Below are positions 25,440-34,790 of a DNA stretch of 64,000 nt, piece after piece (positions within the stretch are counted from its first letter, which is position 1; each line of letters opens with the position of its first letter). Both the position numbers and the translations under genes were made by a program. A model generated the notes under the pieces. That model saw nothing but the letters and a program-made list of their open reading frames with translations. It ran no database searches and was not told the origin of the DNA. This DNA is from JBELHR01 sp049606855 (GTDB taxonomy: Bacteria; Bacteroidota; Bacteroidia; Flavobacteriales; Flavobacteriaceae). The DNA lies in NCBI GenBank assembly GCA_049606855.1, contig JBMYVY010000005.1:67016-131015 (forward strand). Direction: 5' to 3'.

Positions 25440-25469
25440 TTGTAAAATTGCAAAAAAGCCTTAAATTTG
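25440..25469 (+). promoter_or_regulatory. Promoter of tRNA-Cys (-33 TTG and -7 TAAATTTG)
   Basis: TTG at 25440-25442 and TAAATTTG at 25462-25469 are separated by 19 bases, the spacing expected of a Bacteroidota promoter. It is the best two-part match seen in the window. Confidence 0.65.
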
Positions 25470-25484
25470 CACCTCATTAAAAAT

Positions 25485-25555
25485 GGCGTCGTGGCCGAGT
25501 GGCTAGGCAGAGGTCTGCAAAACCTTGTACAGCGGTTCGAATCCGCTCGACGCCT
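25485..25555 (+). tRNA. tRNA-Cys (anticodon GCA)
   Basis: A 71-nt cloverleaf. The acceptor arms GGCGTCG (25485-25491) and CGACGCC (25548-25554) pair fully, with discriminator U, as in tRNA-Cys. The anticodon stem GAGGT/ACCTT encloses the loop CTGCAAA with anticodon GCA. The T arm AGCGG-TTCGAAT-CCGCT is canonical. CCA is not encoded. Confidence 0.97.
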
Positions 25556-25560
25556 CAGAA

Positions 25561-25588
25561 AAAACCACCTTATCTAAGGTGGTTTTTT
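25561..25588 (+). terminator. Terminator after tRNA-Cys
   Basis: AAAACCACCTTA and TAAGGTGGTTTT form a 12-bp stem with a two-base loop, then a T-run. Confidence 0.9.
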
Positions 25589-25600
25589 GTTTTTCTTAAC

Positions 25601-25630
25601 TTTGGATAAACTTAATTTTAGTCATCTTTG
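25601..25630 (+). promoter_or_regulatory. Candidate promoter of the MBL-hydrolase gene
   Basis: TTTG at 25601-25604 and CATCTTTG at 25623-25630 (one mismatch to TAnnTTTG) are 18 bases apart. The ATG lies five bases downstream. Confidence 0.45.
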
Positions 25631-25635
25631 TCACT

Positions 25636-26511
25636 ATGAAGCTATATCCAATAGAAACCGGGAACTTTAAGTTGGACGGTGGGGCCATGTTCGGAGTGGT
25701 TCCAAAGGGTCTTTGGACCCGCACGAATCCGGCCGATGAAAACAATATGATTTCTATGAGTATGCGGTCTTTGCTTATTGAAGATGGGGAGCGCCTTATT
25801 TTGATCGACACAGGTTTGGGTGAAAAACAACCCGAGAAATTTTTTGGTTATTATCATTTATGGGGTGATTTTTCTTTGGAAACATCTCTTGCCGAAAAAG
25901 GCTTTCACAAAGACGATATAACAGATGTGTTTTTAACGCATTTACATTTTGATCACTGTGGAGGAGCAATACAATGGAATAAGGATAGGACCGGTTATGA
26001 ATCTGCATTTAAAAACGCTAGGTTTTGGTCCAATGCGAATCATTGGAAATGGGCGACGGAGCCCAATGCTAGGGAAAAAGCTTCTTTTTTGAAGGAAAAC
26101 ATCAATCCAATAGAAGCTGATGGGCGATTGAATTTCGTTCCTCTTCCTTCAGACAATAAAGACGATTTATTGAAAGTACAAGACTTCGAATTGGGCTTCG
26201 ATGTACTTTGTGTTGATGGGCATACCGAAAAGCAAATGCTTCCAATTTTGAGGTATCAAGGCAAAACATTGGTCTTCATGGCCGACCTATTGCCAACCAC
26301 AGGTCACATCCCCTTACCCTATGTAATGGGCTATGACACAAGGCCTCTATTAACCTTAGACGAAAAGGAAAAGTTCCTGAACGAAGCAGCCGAACAAGAA
26401 TATTTCTTATTTTTGGAACACGATGCTTATCATGAGCTTTGTACTTTGAAGCAAACAGAAAAAGGAGTCCGTTTAAAAGACACCTTTAAATTCAATGAAA
26501 TATTTAACTAG
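25636..26511 (+). CDS. MBL-fold metallo-hydrolase
   Basis: 291 aa, no signal peptide, so cytoplasmic. The zinc site is HLHFDHCGG (H-x-H-x-D-H), with an aspartate in MADLLPTTGH and histidines in VDGHTEKQM and LEHDAYHEL. SMSMRSLLIEDGERLILIDTGLGEK is the typical first strand pair. The layout resembles the AHL-lactonase / quorum-quenching branch of the MBL superfamily, but substrate cannot be told. It is a single-gene unit; the next gene follows by 15 bases and begins a new signal-peptide protein. Confidence 0.8.
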   Translation: MKLYPIETGNFKLDGGAMFGVVPKGLWTRTNPADENNMISMSMRSLLIEDGERLILIDTGLGEKQPEKFFGYYHLWGDFSLETSLAEKGFHKDDITDVFLTHLHFDHCGGAIQWNKDRTGYESAFKNARFWSNANHWKWATEPNAREKASFLKENINPIEADGRLNFVPLPSDNKDDLLKVQDFELGFDVLCVDGHTEKQMLPILRYQGKTLVFMADLLPTTGHIPLPYVMGYDTRPLLTLDEKEKFLNEAAEQEYFLFLEHDAYHELCTLKQTEKGVRLKDTFKFNEIFN

Positions 26512-26526
26512 AAATAAACTTAACAA

Positions 26527-28164
26527 ATGAAAAAACCTTTATACGTAGCCTCATTGGCTGCACTGACTTTAGCAAGTTGTGCATCGGTACATAAAATACC
26601 GGTTCCTGTTGCTCAGAACAATGCTGTTGATATTCCTAGCAAGCAAGTAGAATTAAGTGAAGACGAAATGCACAGATGGTCGCATATGGATTTGGCAACA
26701 GATACGGTACCGGGAATGTCTATTCCTCAAGCCTATGCTTTTTTAGCGGACAAAAAGGGAGAACAAGTAATTGTTGGAGTTATTGATTCTGGAATCGATG
26801 TAGAGCACGAAGACCTTGCAGCAAATACATGGACTAACGAAGATGAAATTGCGGATAACGGAAAAGATGATGACAAAAATGGATACATCGATGATATCAA
26901 AGGATGGAACTTTATAGGAGGACCTGATGGTAATGTTTATGCGGAGCAATTAGAGATTACTCGTTTAGTAAAAAGAGGAATGGATCGTTTCGGTGACAAA
27001 ACTGAGGCAGACATTATGGAGTCAGAAATGGAAGATTTTAAAATGTTCCAAAAACTAAAGGCGGAATATGACGAAGCTGCAGCTGGAGGAAAAGAGACTT
27101 TGGCACGAATGGAATTTTTAGCGGCTGCCTATGAGGCGGCAACCGTTCAATTCGGAAAGTCAGATTTTGTAATGGCGGATTTCGAAGGTTTTGAAACAGA
27201 AAACCCAATGTTAGAGCAGCAAATCGCAGCAGTAGCGACCTTGACTTCAAGAGGAGTGAAGCAACAAGATGTTTTAGATTATAAAATGAGTTTAGAATCT
27301 AACAAACATTATGATTTAGATTTTGATGCGCGTAAAATAGTAGGAGATGATCCTTATGTTTGGGACGGAAAACCTTATGGAAATAATGAAGTTGGTCATA
27401 TTGTAGAAGATGAAATTCACGGTACTCATGTAGCGGGTATTATTGCTGCAGTGCGTGATAACGACAAAGGAATGAATGGAGTTGCTACCAATGTAAAAAT
27501 TCTATCAGTTCGCGCTGTGCCAGATGGTGATGAGCGCGATAAGGATGTTGCAATGGCTTTTAGATACGCAGTAGATAATGGAGCAAAAGTAATAAACACT
27601 TCTTTTGGTAAAGCCTATTCTCCAGACAAGGAATGGGTTTATGATGCTCTGAAATACGCAGCAGAAAATGATGTATTGATTGTTAATGCAGCAGGAAATG
27701 ACGCCAATAACATTGATGAGGTTTATACATATCCAAATGACTCAAAAGACTTGATTAATGAGTTTTCAGATAATGTAATTACCATCGGTGCTATGAGTGC
27801 TAACTGGGATGAAAACCTTCCAGCTTCTTTTTCTAATTACGGAAAATTGAACGTTGATGTTTTTGCTCCTGGAGTGGCAATTTATTCAACGTTCCCAGAT
27901 GAGGATTATCAATCAATTTCTGGAACATCAATGGCGGCACCATCTACAGCTGGAGTTGCTGCTCTTATCCGTTCCTATTATCCTGAATTATCTGCTTCGC
28001 AGGTAAAGCATATTTTAATGAACTCTGGAACTTTAGTAAACATGGATGTTAAGCTTCCTGGTTCTGAAGATTTAGTTCCATTTGCAGATCTTTCGGTAAG
28101 CGGAAGAATTGTAAACGCTTACAATGCTTTAAAAATGGCGGATCAAATGGTAAACGGTAAATAA
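26527..28164 (+). CDS. Subtilisin-like serine peptidase (S8), lipoprotein
   Basis: 545 aa. A lipoprotein signal ends in lipobox LASC. The catalytic triad is Asp87 in GVIDSGIDVEHEDL, His298 in HGTHVAGIIAAV and Ser468 in SGTSMAAPSTAG, all complete. An acidic, mostly helical insertion of about 200 residues (between about 115 and 290) separates Asp from His, much longer than in subtilisin. It probably degrades extracellular or periplasmic protein. It follows the MBL gene by 15 bases and ends in a strong terminator. Confidence 0.93.
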   Translation: MKKPLYVASLAALTLASCASVHKIPVPVAQNNAVDIPSKQVELSEDEMHRWSHMDLATDTVPGMSIPQAYAFLADKKGEQVIVGVIDSGIDVEHEDLAANTWTNEDEIADNGKDDDKNGYIDDIKGWNFIGGPDGNVYAEQLEITRLVKRGMDRFGDKTEADIMESEMEDFKMFQKLKAEYDEAAAGGKETLARMEFLAAAYEAATVQFGKSDFVMADFEGFETENPMLEQQIAAVATLTSRGVKQQDVLDYKMSLESNKHYDLDFDARKIVGDDPYVWDGKPYGNNEVGHIVEDEIHGTHVAGIIAAVRDNDKGMNGVATNVKILSVRAVPDGDERDKDVAMAFRYAVDNGAKVINTSFGKAYSPDKEWVYDALKYAAENDVLIVNAAGNDANNIDEVYTYPNDSKDLINEFSDNVITIGAMSANWDENLPASFSNYGKLNVDVFAPGVAIYSTFPDEDYQSISGTSMAAPSTAGVAALIRSYYPELSASQVKHILMNSGTLVNMDVKLPGSEDLVPFADLSVSGRIVNAYNALKMADQMVNGK

Positions 28165-28183
28165 TCAAAAAAATAGTAAATTG

Positions 28184-28214
28184 AGCGCGCTAGTATTCTA
28201 GCGCGCTTTTTTTA
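28184..28214 (+). terminator. Terminator after the S8 peptidase gene
   Basis: GAGCGCGCTAG faces CTAGCGCGC around TATT, then seven Ts. Confidence 0.92.
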
Positions 28215-28233
28215 TCAAATAAAACAACCTCTT

Positions 28234-30069
28234 ATGAAAAAACACTTATTGACTTTGGCGCTTGCTTTGGGTTCAGTATTTGGAGCACAGGCTCAATACG
28301 GATATTGGCAGCAGCATGTTGACTATACTATGGATATCGACGTAGATGTAGAGAAGTACCAATATCACGGTACTCAGACCTTAGTGTACACCAACAACTC
28401 TCCTGATGTATTGGATAGAGTTTATTATCATTTATACTTTAATGCCTTTCAACCGGGCTCTGAAATGGATGCACGTTTAAAATCGATTTCGGATCCAGAT
28501 GGACGAATGGTAAATAATATTGGAACAAAGGAACATCCTAAATTTCAATCGAGAATCGATCTATTAACTCCTGAAGAAATAGGTTTTATCAAGGTTAATT
28601 CTTTAAGTCAAGATGGTCAGAAGTTAGATTATCAAGTTCAAGGAACAGTGATGACAGTGATTTTAGCTGAACCGATTCAACCTGGAGCCAAAACCACTTT
28701 TGAAATGGACTTCGATGGACAAGTTCCTACACATATCAGAAGAGCAGGTCGCGAGAGTGAAGACGGCATACATTTGTCTATGGCGCAGTGGTATCCAAAG
28801 TTAGCTGAATACGACTTCCAAGGTTGGCAGGATCACCCTTATATCGCTCGTGAATTTCAGGGAGTTTGGGGAGATTTTGATGTGACAATACACATTGACC
28901 CAACCTATTCTGTAGGAGGAACAGGAGTACTTATAAACAACAATGAGATTGGACATGGTTATGAAGATGAAGGAGTAAAAGTTAAAAAACACAAAAAGAA
29001 AAAGAAACTAGCTTGGAATTTCAAAGCGGAAAATGTACATGATTTCACCTGGGCAGCTGATGATGAATACACTCATGATGTTGTGAGAATGGAAAATGGC
29101 CCTGTACTTCACTTTTTATACAAAGGAGATGAACAAACCATGGAAAACTGGAAAAAAGTTCAATCCTACACAGAACATGGAATGAAGTATTTTTCGGAGC
29201 ATATCGGAGCATATCCTTGGCCACAGTATTCTGTGATTCAAGGAGGTGATGGCGGAATGGAATATGCCATGTGTACCTTAATCGCTGGAGGGGCTAATTT
29301 TGGAAGCCTTAAAGGAACGATGTATCACGAGATGGCTCATGCCTGGTTCCAACACCTATTGGCGACTAATGAATCTTTGCATTCTTGGATGGATGAAGGA
29401 TTTACTTCATACATCTCAGCTTTGGCAAATAATGACAGTTCAGAGAACCCAAAAGACAATCCTATAGCGGGGTCGTATCGAGGGTATTATTATGTGGTTA
29501 ATCAAAACATGGAAGAGCCTTTAACTACCCAATCGGATCGTTATGATTCAAATACCGCTTATTCTATTGCCGCTTATGTTAAAGGAAAAATATTCTTGGC
29601 TCAGATCGGATATCTTGCAGGAGATGAGGTTCTACAGAAGGTAATTAAGGAATATTACAACCAATGGGCAATGAAACACCCTACGCCAAATGATTTTATT
29701 CGTGTAGCTGAAGAAGTTAGTGGATTTCAATTAGAATGGTATTTGAATGAGTTCGGGCAAACAACCCATACTATTGATTATGGAGTAAAAGCCATTGAAG
29801 GGAATCAAATTACATTAGAACGCATTGGTCGTATGCCTATGCCATTAGATTTAAGAGTAACTTATGAGGATGGTACTTTTGAGGATTACTTGATTCCATT
29901 AAGAATGATGAGAGGTCATAAAAATACGGATGCTCATGTCGTAGAGGATTGGGCTTGGGCCTATCCAGAATATACTTTTAAGGCTTCAAAAACGGTTAAA
30001 AAAGTAGAGATCGACCCATCGACAATGATGGCAGATGTCTTTCAAGACAACAATGTATTAGAGAAATAA
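28234..30069 (+). CDS. M1 family aminopeptidase, secreted
   Basis: 611 aa with a signal peptide (MKKHLLTLALALGSVFGAQA). Zinc-binding HEMAH has His365, Glu366 and His369, and the third ligand Glu388 (DEGFTSYIS) is 18 residues on, the gluzincin M1 spacing. GGDGGMEYAM is the M1 substrate-N-terminus motif (GxMEN type). The C-terminal part has the beta-sandwich of the short M1 group. It likely trims N-terminal residues from extracellular peptides together with the neighbouring S8 peptidase. Confidence 0.93.
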   Translation: MKKHLLTLALALGSVFGAQAQYGYWQQHVDYTMDIDVDVEKYQYHGTQTLVYTNNSPDVLDRVYYHLYFNAFQPGSEMDARLKSISDPDGRMVNNIGTKEHPKFQSRIDLLTPEEIGFIKVNSLSQDGQKLDYQVQGTVMTVILAEPIQPGAKTTFEMDFDGQVPTHIRRAGRESEDGIHLSMAQWYPKLAEYDFQGWQDHPYIAREFQGVWGDFDVTIHIDPTYSVGGTGVLINNNEIGHGYEDEGVKVKKHKKKKKLAWNFKAENVHDFTWAADDEYTHDVVRMENGPVLHFLYKGDEQTMENWKKVQSYTEHGMKYFSEHIGAYPWPQYSVIQGGDGGMEYAMCTLIAGGANFGSLKGTMYHEMAHAWFQHLLATNESLHSWMDEGFTSYISALANNDSSENPKDNPIAGSYRGYYYVVNQNMEEPLTTQSDRYDSNTAYSIAAYVKGKIFLAQIGYLAGDEVLQKVIKEYYNQWAMKHPTPNDFIRVAEEVSGFQLEWYLNEFGQTTHTIDYGVKAIEGNQITLERIGRMPMPLDLRVTYEDGTFEDYLIPLRMMRGHKNTDAHVVEDWAWAYPEYTFKASKTVKKVEIDPSTMMADVFQDNNVLEK

Positions 30070-30073
30070 TTTT

Positions 30074-30107
30074 TAGGGCTGAATCCAAATGGGTTCAGCC
30101 TTTTTTT
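30074..30107 (+). terminator. Terminator after the M1 aminopeptidase gene
   Basis: GGGCTGAATCC faces GGGTTCAGCC around AAAT, then TTTTTTT. The opposite strand lacks a T-run. Confidence 0.85.
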
Positions 30108-30789
30108 ATTCTCCTTGAATAAAATTATTAAGCTCTTCAGGGAGTACAGCATCAGATGGCAAAAACCCTTTAATGAGTAAAAAAACACCAAAAACAATAA
30201 AAACGAGTGCCAAAACTCGTTTAAGTTTAAAACTCACTGCAGGGGTAATTTTACTTTTGAGTTGCTTAGCCAATTGAATCTTGATCAAATCCGTTAGGAA
30301 ATAACCCAATAAAATTGTTCCAAAATACTGGAAAAAATGATTTGATTCCATGTCTAATGAAGGGCCGATTAAGACAATCATTGCAAGCCAAAAACCCAGA
30401 ACTCCAATATTTATAAAATTTAGAAAGAAGCCTTTAAAAAAGAGGCCTAAATAGGTTGGATTCTTTTCGTTTACAGTTAATTCAGGGTCTTGAAGTCTCC
30501 CGCGGTTTTGTTTATTAAAATAACTTAGTACTCCGTAGGAAATCAAAATACCACCACCAAGAATAAAGACTAATGGATCATCTTTTATTAGATCTAAAGC
30601 GGGTTTGGAACCATAAAATGCGATGGCAATAAAAGCGGCATCTCCAGTAATAGCTCCTAAATCAAACGCAATTGCTCTTCTTGCTCCATATAAAATGCTT
30701 GTTTGTAAAAGCATAAAAAATACGGGACCTATCATAAAGGCTAAAAAAAAGCCTAGAATCAACGCGTCTGTAAACTCGCTTATATTCAT
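30106..30789 (-). CDS. LysE family translocator
   Basis: Exports amino acids or related small molecules. 227 aa with about six membrane helices; the first is ALILGFFLAFMIGPVFFML. The segment IGPVFFMLLQTSILYGARRA is the LysE signature with the conserved GP. Substrate cannot be inferred. It starts three bases after the PaaE-like gene, so the two are likely an operon. Confidence 0.85.
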   Translation of the reverse strand: MNISEFTDALILGFFLAFMIGPVFFMLLQTSILYGARRAIAFDLGAITGDAAFIAIAFYGSKPALDLIKDDPLVFILGGGILISYGVLSYFNKQNRGRLQDPELTVNEKNPTYLGLFFKGFFLNFINIGVLGFWLAMIVLIGPSLDMESNHFFQYFGTILLGYFLTDLIKIQLAKQLKSKITPAVSFKLKRVLALVFIVFGVFLLIKGFLPSDAVLPEELNNFIQGE

Positions 30790-30792
30790 TTA

Positions 30793-31797
30793 TTAAGCTT
30801 CATCATAATTGATACAGATTTTGTCTGTAGTGGCATGTGCATCACAAGTAATGGTCAACCCTTCCTCAATTTCTGAGTCCGTAAGAATTGCGTTTTTTTC
30901 CATTTTGGCTTTACCTTCTGTAATCAAAGCAATACAAGAACTGCAAACCCCTCCTTTACAAGAGTACGGTGCATCCAAATCTTGCTCAAGCACCGCATCG
31001 AGTAAATTCATCCCTTTTGGGGCTGTAAATTCATGGGTTTCATCATCGAGAATAACCGTTATGCTGACTTGGTCGTCAGTGATCACATCTTCTGACGTAC
31101 TGCTGCTAAATAATTCGAAGGCAATTTGTTCTTTTTGATAACCAAAACCTAAAAAGAGGTTTTCGGAATTTTCAATAAGTTGCTCAGGCCCACACAGGAA
31201 AATTTGATCGAATTTAAGCCCTTTTATACAGTATTGAATATACGAATCGTCGATTCTGCCTAAGTGTTGATCTGGCCCACAGTTTTGACTAAAAGCATAA
31301 TGAATTGTGAAATTATCGTGTTTTTTCTCAAGGTCTTCAAGGGCTGACTTGTACATCACTTGGTCTGGAGTTTTATTTCCATAAATTAAGTGAAACTCAC
31401 AGCTCGGATTGGATATAGCAGCGCTAATCATTGACAAGACAGGAGTAATTCCACTTCCTGCTGCAATGCCTAAGTAGGTTTTATTTTCAACTTGATTCGG
31501 ATTCAGAACAAATCTTCCTTCTGGAGCACTTATTTTTAAAAGATCTCCTTGCTTTAAGCCCAAAGCATAATTTGAGAAAAGCCCTTTTTCTACCGCCTTA
31601 ATCCCGATTCTCAGATCTGCTCCGGGAATTGAGCTTAAGGAATAGGACCTTCTTAACTGTTCTCCATTAATCTCTTGCTCAACAGTAATATACTGACCAG
31701 GTAAAAAATCAAACCCTTTTATATTTTCAAAAAGTATGCTAACCGCGTCTGATGTTTCTTTAACGACGCTTTTAATTTTATGTTCGAAAAACTCCAT
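30793..31797 (-). CDS. FNR-type NAD(P)H reductase fused to plant-type [2Fe-2S] ferredoxin (PaaE-like)
   Basis: 334 aa in two modules. The reductase half has RRSYSLSSIPG (FAD) and GITPVLSMIS / GPEQLIEN (NAD site). The C-terminal ferredoxin has Cys280, Cys285 and Cys288 (YSCKGGVCSSC) and a fourth Cys in TITCDAH. This architecture (reductase then ferredoxin) is that of PaaE, the phenylacetyl-CoA epoxidase reductase, but no PaaABCD genes are in the window, so its partner oxygenase is unknown. It shares an operon with the LysE gene. Confidence 0.88.
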   Translation of the reverse strand: MEFFEHKIKSVVKETSDAVSILFENIKGFDFLPGQYITVEQEINGEQLRRSYSLSSIPGADLRIGIKAVEKGLFSNYALGLKQGDLLKISAPEGRFVLNPNQVENKTYLGIAAGSGITPVLSMISAAISNPSCEFHLIYGNKTPDQVMYKSALEDLEKKHDNFTIHYAFSQNCGPDQHLGRIDDSYIQYCIKGLKFDQIFLCGPEQLIENSENLFLGFGYQKEQIAFELFSSSTSEDVITDDQVSITVILDDETHEFTAPKGMNLLDAVLEQDLDAPYSCKGGVCSSCIALITEGKAKMEKNAILTDSEIEEGLTITCDAHATTDKICINYDEA

Positions 31798-31827
31798 TTG
31801 TACTAAAATTTTGGCAAAAGTAACAAA

Positions 31828-32463
31828 CTAGAACTTTAGGTAAGAATATATCACAGGAATAATTACCAAAACCAGTGTTATAACTAAAAACATTGTAGTC
31901 AATAAGTCATTGCTAAATAGAAGACTAGCGATAATAACAGCAGTACCTCCAAACATCCATAGTTTAGAACTCATCTTGTGAGTAGCAAGCCAAACAGATT
32001 CTTTCTCTAGAGTCCACGGTGTTCTAATTCCAATAAAATAATTACGAGGTAGCGAGGGCATATAATAGCCTAAAGAAAGATACAAAACTCCGACGCCCAT
32101 AATTATATAATTGATATTACCAACTGAACTACTCGATGCTGAATTAATAATAAAGACACATAAAATACTATTAAGGATAGTAATTATTATGCGTATTTGT
32201 TTGTAACCGTGAACATTTGCGCTAAGCTTGTTTTTGGGGTCAAGTTTTGGAATTCCGAGAAATAAAAGGTACAAAAACAGAGGAAGTCCAAGACTGAGGT
32301 AGACTAATTCCTGCTTGGAGCCGTATCGATCAATTTCGCCATTTTGATTCCAATGCATAGGTACTTGATCCGGCAATTCAGGCCATAAGTACGCTAAGTA
32401 TGCTGCAGGGATTAAGCATATAAAAATTAAAAGAAGCTCAGTAGTCCAATTTGATATTTTCAT
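31828..32463 (-). CDS. SdpI/DUF1648-like membrane protein
   Basis: 211 aa, five or six membrane helices. N-terminal DUF1648-type feature: LPDQVPMHWNQNGEIDRYGS; C-terminal SdpI-like feature: YMPSLPRNYFIGIRTPWTLEKESVWLATH. SdpI in Bacillus gives immunity to the SdpC toxin, but most homologues are uncharacterised, so function here is open. Its start overlaps the PH-domain gene by four bases. Confidence 0.75.
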   Translation of the reverse strand: MKISNWTTELLLIFICLIPAAYLAYLWPELPDQVPMHWNQNGEIDRYGSKQELVYLSLGLPLFLYLLFLGIPKLDPKNKLSANVHGYKQIRIIITILNSILCVFIINSASSSSVGNINYIIMGVGVLYLSLGYYMPSLPRNYFIGIRTPWTLEKESVWLATHKMSSKLWMFGGTAVIIASLLFSNDLLTTMFLVITLVLVIIPVIYSYLKF

Positions 32464-32885
32464 ATTAACTCAATCTCTGGGTTTATTTTTTGTAGTTGTG
32501 AGATGAATTCCCCTTCTTTTTCTGGACTGATATAAATTTCTGAATAACTTTTGTACCTGACTTTCATACCATTTCTTGATTTTGCAATCCTCATTCCCAC
32601 CCAAGCTGTGGTGGGACTTTTGATACTTTTAATCTCCTCTATTTTAACCGATATTTTAATAGGGCCTGACCTTGCGACTAGCAAGTTTTCATTTATTTCA
32701 TAATAAGTGAATTTTTGAATTGAAATAAACAAAAGCTCCACCAAAATTAATATAAGGAGCGGCCACCATGTATCTGTATTTAATCCTTCCAAAACAATGA
32801 TATACAGGAATAAACCTATGCATAAGATATGCATACAAATAAATACGAAGAGGAATAAGGGGTCATTTTTACTTTTAAAACGCAT
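32460..32885 (-). CDS. Bacterial PH-domain membrane protein
   Basis: 141 aa with two N-terminal membrane helices (about 10-30 and 39-54), then a beta-rich bPH domain including ITKFTYYEINENLLVARSGP-like strands and KIEEIKSIKSPT. Such domains often occur next to SdpI-like proteins. It overlaps the CocE-like gene by 11 bases upstream and the SdpI-like gene by four bases downstream. Confidence 0.6.
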   Translation of the reverse strand: MRFKSKNDPLFLFVFICMHILCIGLFLYIIVLEGLNTDTWWPLLILILVELLFISIQKFTYYEINENLLVARSGPIKISVKIEEIKSIKSPTTAWVGMRIAKSRNGMKVRYKSYSEIYISPEKEGEFISQLQKINPEIELI

Positions 32886-34662
32886 TGTTCACAATTGGCA
32901 ATTCGATATAAGTTTTGTTCAAATCAATAATCAATTTTGTTCCGGGTTTCGGATGAAGGGTAAACTCTTGATCAGAAGAAAAAATCATCACCCCAATTTG
33001 CTGACCAGCTTTAATAATTTGGTCATCAGGCTGCAGATCGAAAGATAGATCTACACTTTTACCGGGCATTAATGGAAATCCTGAGTCCATAGACTCTGAG
33101 TTTTGTGGATCAGCCCAGCCTCTTGTAATAATATTATCCGTCATTAGTGCATCTTCATTTTCATTCCATGGCAACGACACCACCCAAACAGATAGATTTG
33201 CGGCAGATTTAGAGCTCGACAAGCTAAGGTTTATTTTTGCAGTACCGGAAATATGTACATCGTTTGTTAATACAGGACTGAGCAATAATAATCTGTTATC
33301 TTTATTACTGAGATCTATGAGGTTTTCTCCTTTAATAGTTACATCATCACTTAAGGTATATTTTTTTAAACCCTTAGTTTTTTTCTGACTTAGACTGAGT
33401 TCTTTAGTAGGGTAATAGCGAACTGATTTAGCCGCTGGGTTAGGATAATCTATATAAGAAGTTGGCTGTGATGGAGCATCACCTGCACGAACGATATGTG
33501 CTTTGTTAGGTTCATTTTCTATGCCGTTTTCTTGGTCGTGAAGAAATTGAGAAAACCATTTATTCATCATCTCAACGGGAGGCGGTCCTCCATGTCCGAA
33601 TTGATGATAATATATTTGCGTGGTGAGCCCCATTTGTTTTGCTTTCTGGTAAATTCTATTTGAATGTTCAGGCATAACATTCCAGTCATTGAAACCGTGA
33701 GACATCAGCATAGCGGCCTTCATATTATCCATTTGTAATAGATAGTCCCTTGAGGCCCAAAAGTCATTGTAGTCTCCTGTTTCTCGGTCAATTCCTCTTG
33801 CCATAATACTGTCCCTATATACTCGATTTCCATAAGCTCGATTGGACTCATCCCCTGAATGAATAAAGTCATACAGCACATCAATATCCTCACCCAAATA
33901 ACCTCCAGGTGAACGAACCAAACCGTTGGATCTATAATAGTGGTAATAAGAGGTATTTGGAGCTACAGGTATAATTACTTTCAAGGCATCAACACCGGTA
34001 GTCGCTGCCGCTAAGGGCAAAGTTCCGTTATATGAAGTTCCAGTCATTCCAACTTTTCCAGTGGACCAATAGGCGGTAACTTTTTCTTGACCTGTTCTGT
34101 CTTTAAATCCATTATCCTTTCCACTTAACCATTCAATTACTGCCTTAGGAGCAAGAGTTTCATTACTTCCACCAACAGTTGGCGAACCGTCGCTTAACCC
34201 CGTTCCAGGCGAAGAGGAATAGACCATAATGTATCCGCGAGGAACCCATGTATTTGAATGCCTCATGGATATAATTGGACGCTTTCCTCGGCGAACTACC
34301 TGAGGATGTTTGTGGGGAGGGGGAGTTTCTCCAAGTTCGTGGTTTACATCCCAAAAAATCCCAGGACTGTCCTGAGCTACACCTGCAAAATAGGGACTGG
34401 TATTGTAAATAACAGGAAGTTTTAATCCTTCTGTTTCTGTTTGTTCTTGTCTGATTACGGCCACATGCATGCGGTCCATGATTCCATCCCCATCAGTATC
34501 AAACTCTGTCTCCACCCAAAGATCTTCTTTGATCCATTTAGAGGCGTCTTCAAATTCGGGGACAATTTGGGCGAGTCCATTTTTAAATATAGGTTTAACC
34601 TGAGCCTCAGTTATTTGGATAAATGAAAATAAATAGAAAAAAATTAATGTAATTGGTCGCAT
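32875..34662 (-). CDS. CocE/NonD family hydrolase (X-Pro dipeptidyl-peptidase, S15-like)
   Basis: 595 aa with a signal peptide ending EAQ, so exported. Nucleophile Ser210 in GMTGTSYNGTLP; Asp in HGFNDWNVMP; His in YYHQFGHGG, all of the S15 pattern. The C-terminal jelly-roll domain (about 430-595) is typical. Likely cleaves X-Pro dipeptides or esters. Its end overlaps the PH-domain gene, so the three genes form one unit, an odd combination of an exported hydrolase with two membrane proteins. Confidence 0.87.
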   Translation of the reverse strand: MRPITLIFFYLFSFIQITEAQVKPIFKNGLAQIVPEFEDASKWIKEDLWVETEFDTDGDGIMDRMHVAVIRQEQTETEGLKLPVIYNTSPYFAGVAQDSPGIFWDVNHELGETPPPHKHPQVVRRGKRPIISMRHSNTWVPRGYIMVYSSSPGTGLSDGSPTVGGSNETLAPKAVIEWLSGKDNGFKDRTGQEKVTAYWSTGKVGMTGTSYNGTLPLAAATTGVDALKVIIPVAPNTSYYHYYRSNGLVRSPGGYLGEDIDVLYDFIHSGDESNRAYGNRVYRDSIMARGIDRETGDYNDFWASRDYLLQMDNMKAAMLMSHGFNDWNVMPEHSNRIYQKAKQMGLTTQIYYHQFGHGGPPPVEMMNKWFSQFLHDQENGIENEPNKAHIVRAGDAPSQPTSYIDYPNPAAKSVRYYPTKELSLSQKKTKGLKKYTLSDDVTIKGENLIDLSNKDNRLLLLSPVLTNDVHISGTAKINLSLSSSKSAANLSVWVVSLPWNENEDALMTDNIITRGWADPQNSESMDSGFPLMPGKSVDLSFDLQPDDQIIKAGQQIGVMIFSSDQEFTLHPKPGTKLIIDLNKTYIELPIVNNAF

Positions 34663-34700
34663 GACGTTCTTTTTGCTTCAAGCTACGACAAAATGCTAAA

Positions 34701-34738
34701 ATAAAAAAGACTTGGCGCGTAATGACCAAGTCTTTTTC
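34701..34738 (-). terminator. Terminator of the MFS gene
   Basis: On the minus strand AAAAAGACTTGG faces CCAAGTCTTTTT around a 10-base loop, then a T-rich tail. Confidence 0.85.
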
Positions 34739-34790
34739 GTTAAGGGTAAAACCATTATCGGGTTTATTGGTCGGAAGATAGGAATAAATT

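Noticed and set aside
25636..26511. Calling the MBL hydrolase an AHL lactonase
   Set aside because: The fold matches, but no substrate-specific features can be established from sequence alone.
31828..32463. Reading the SdpI-like protein as proven toxin immunity
   Set aside because: No SdpC-type toxin gene is visible, and most SdpI homologues are of unknown role.
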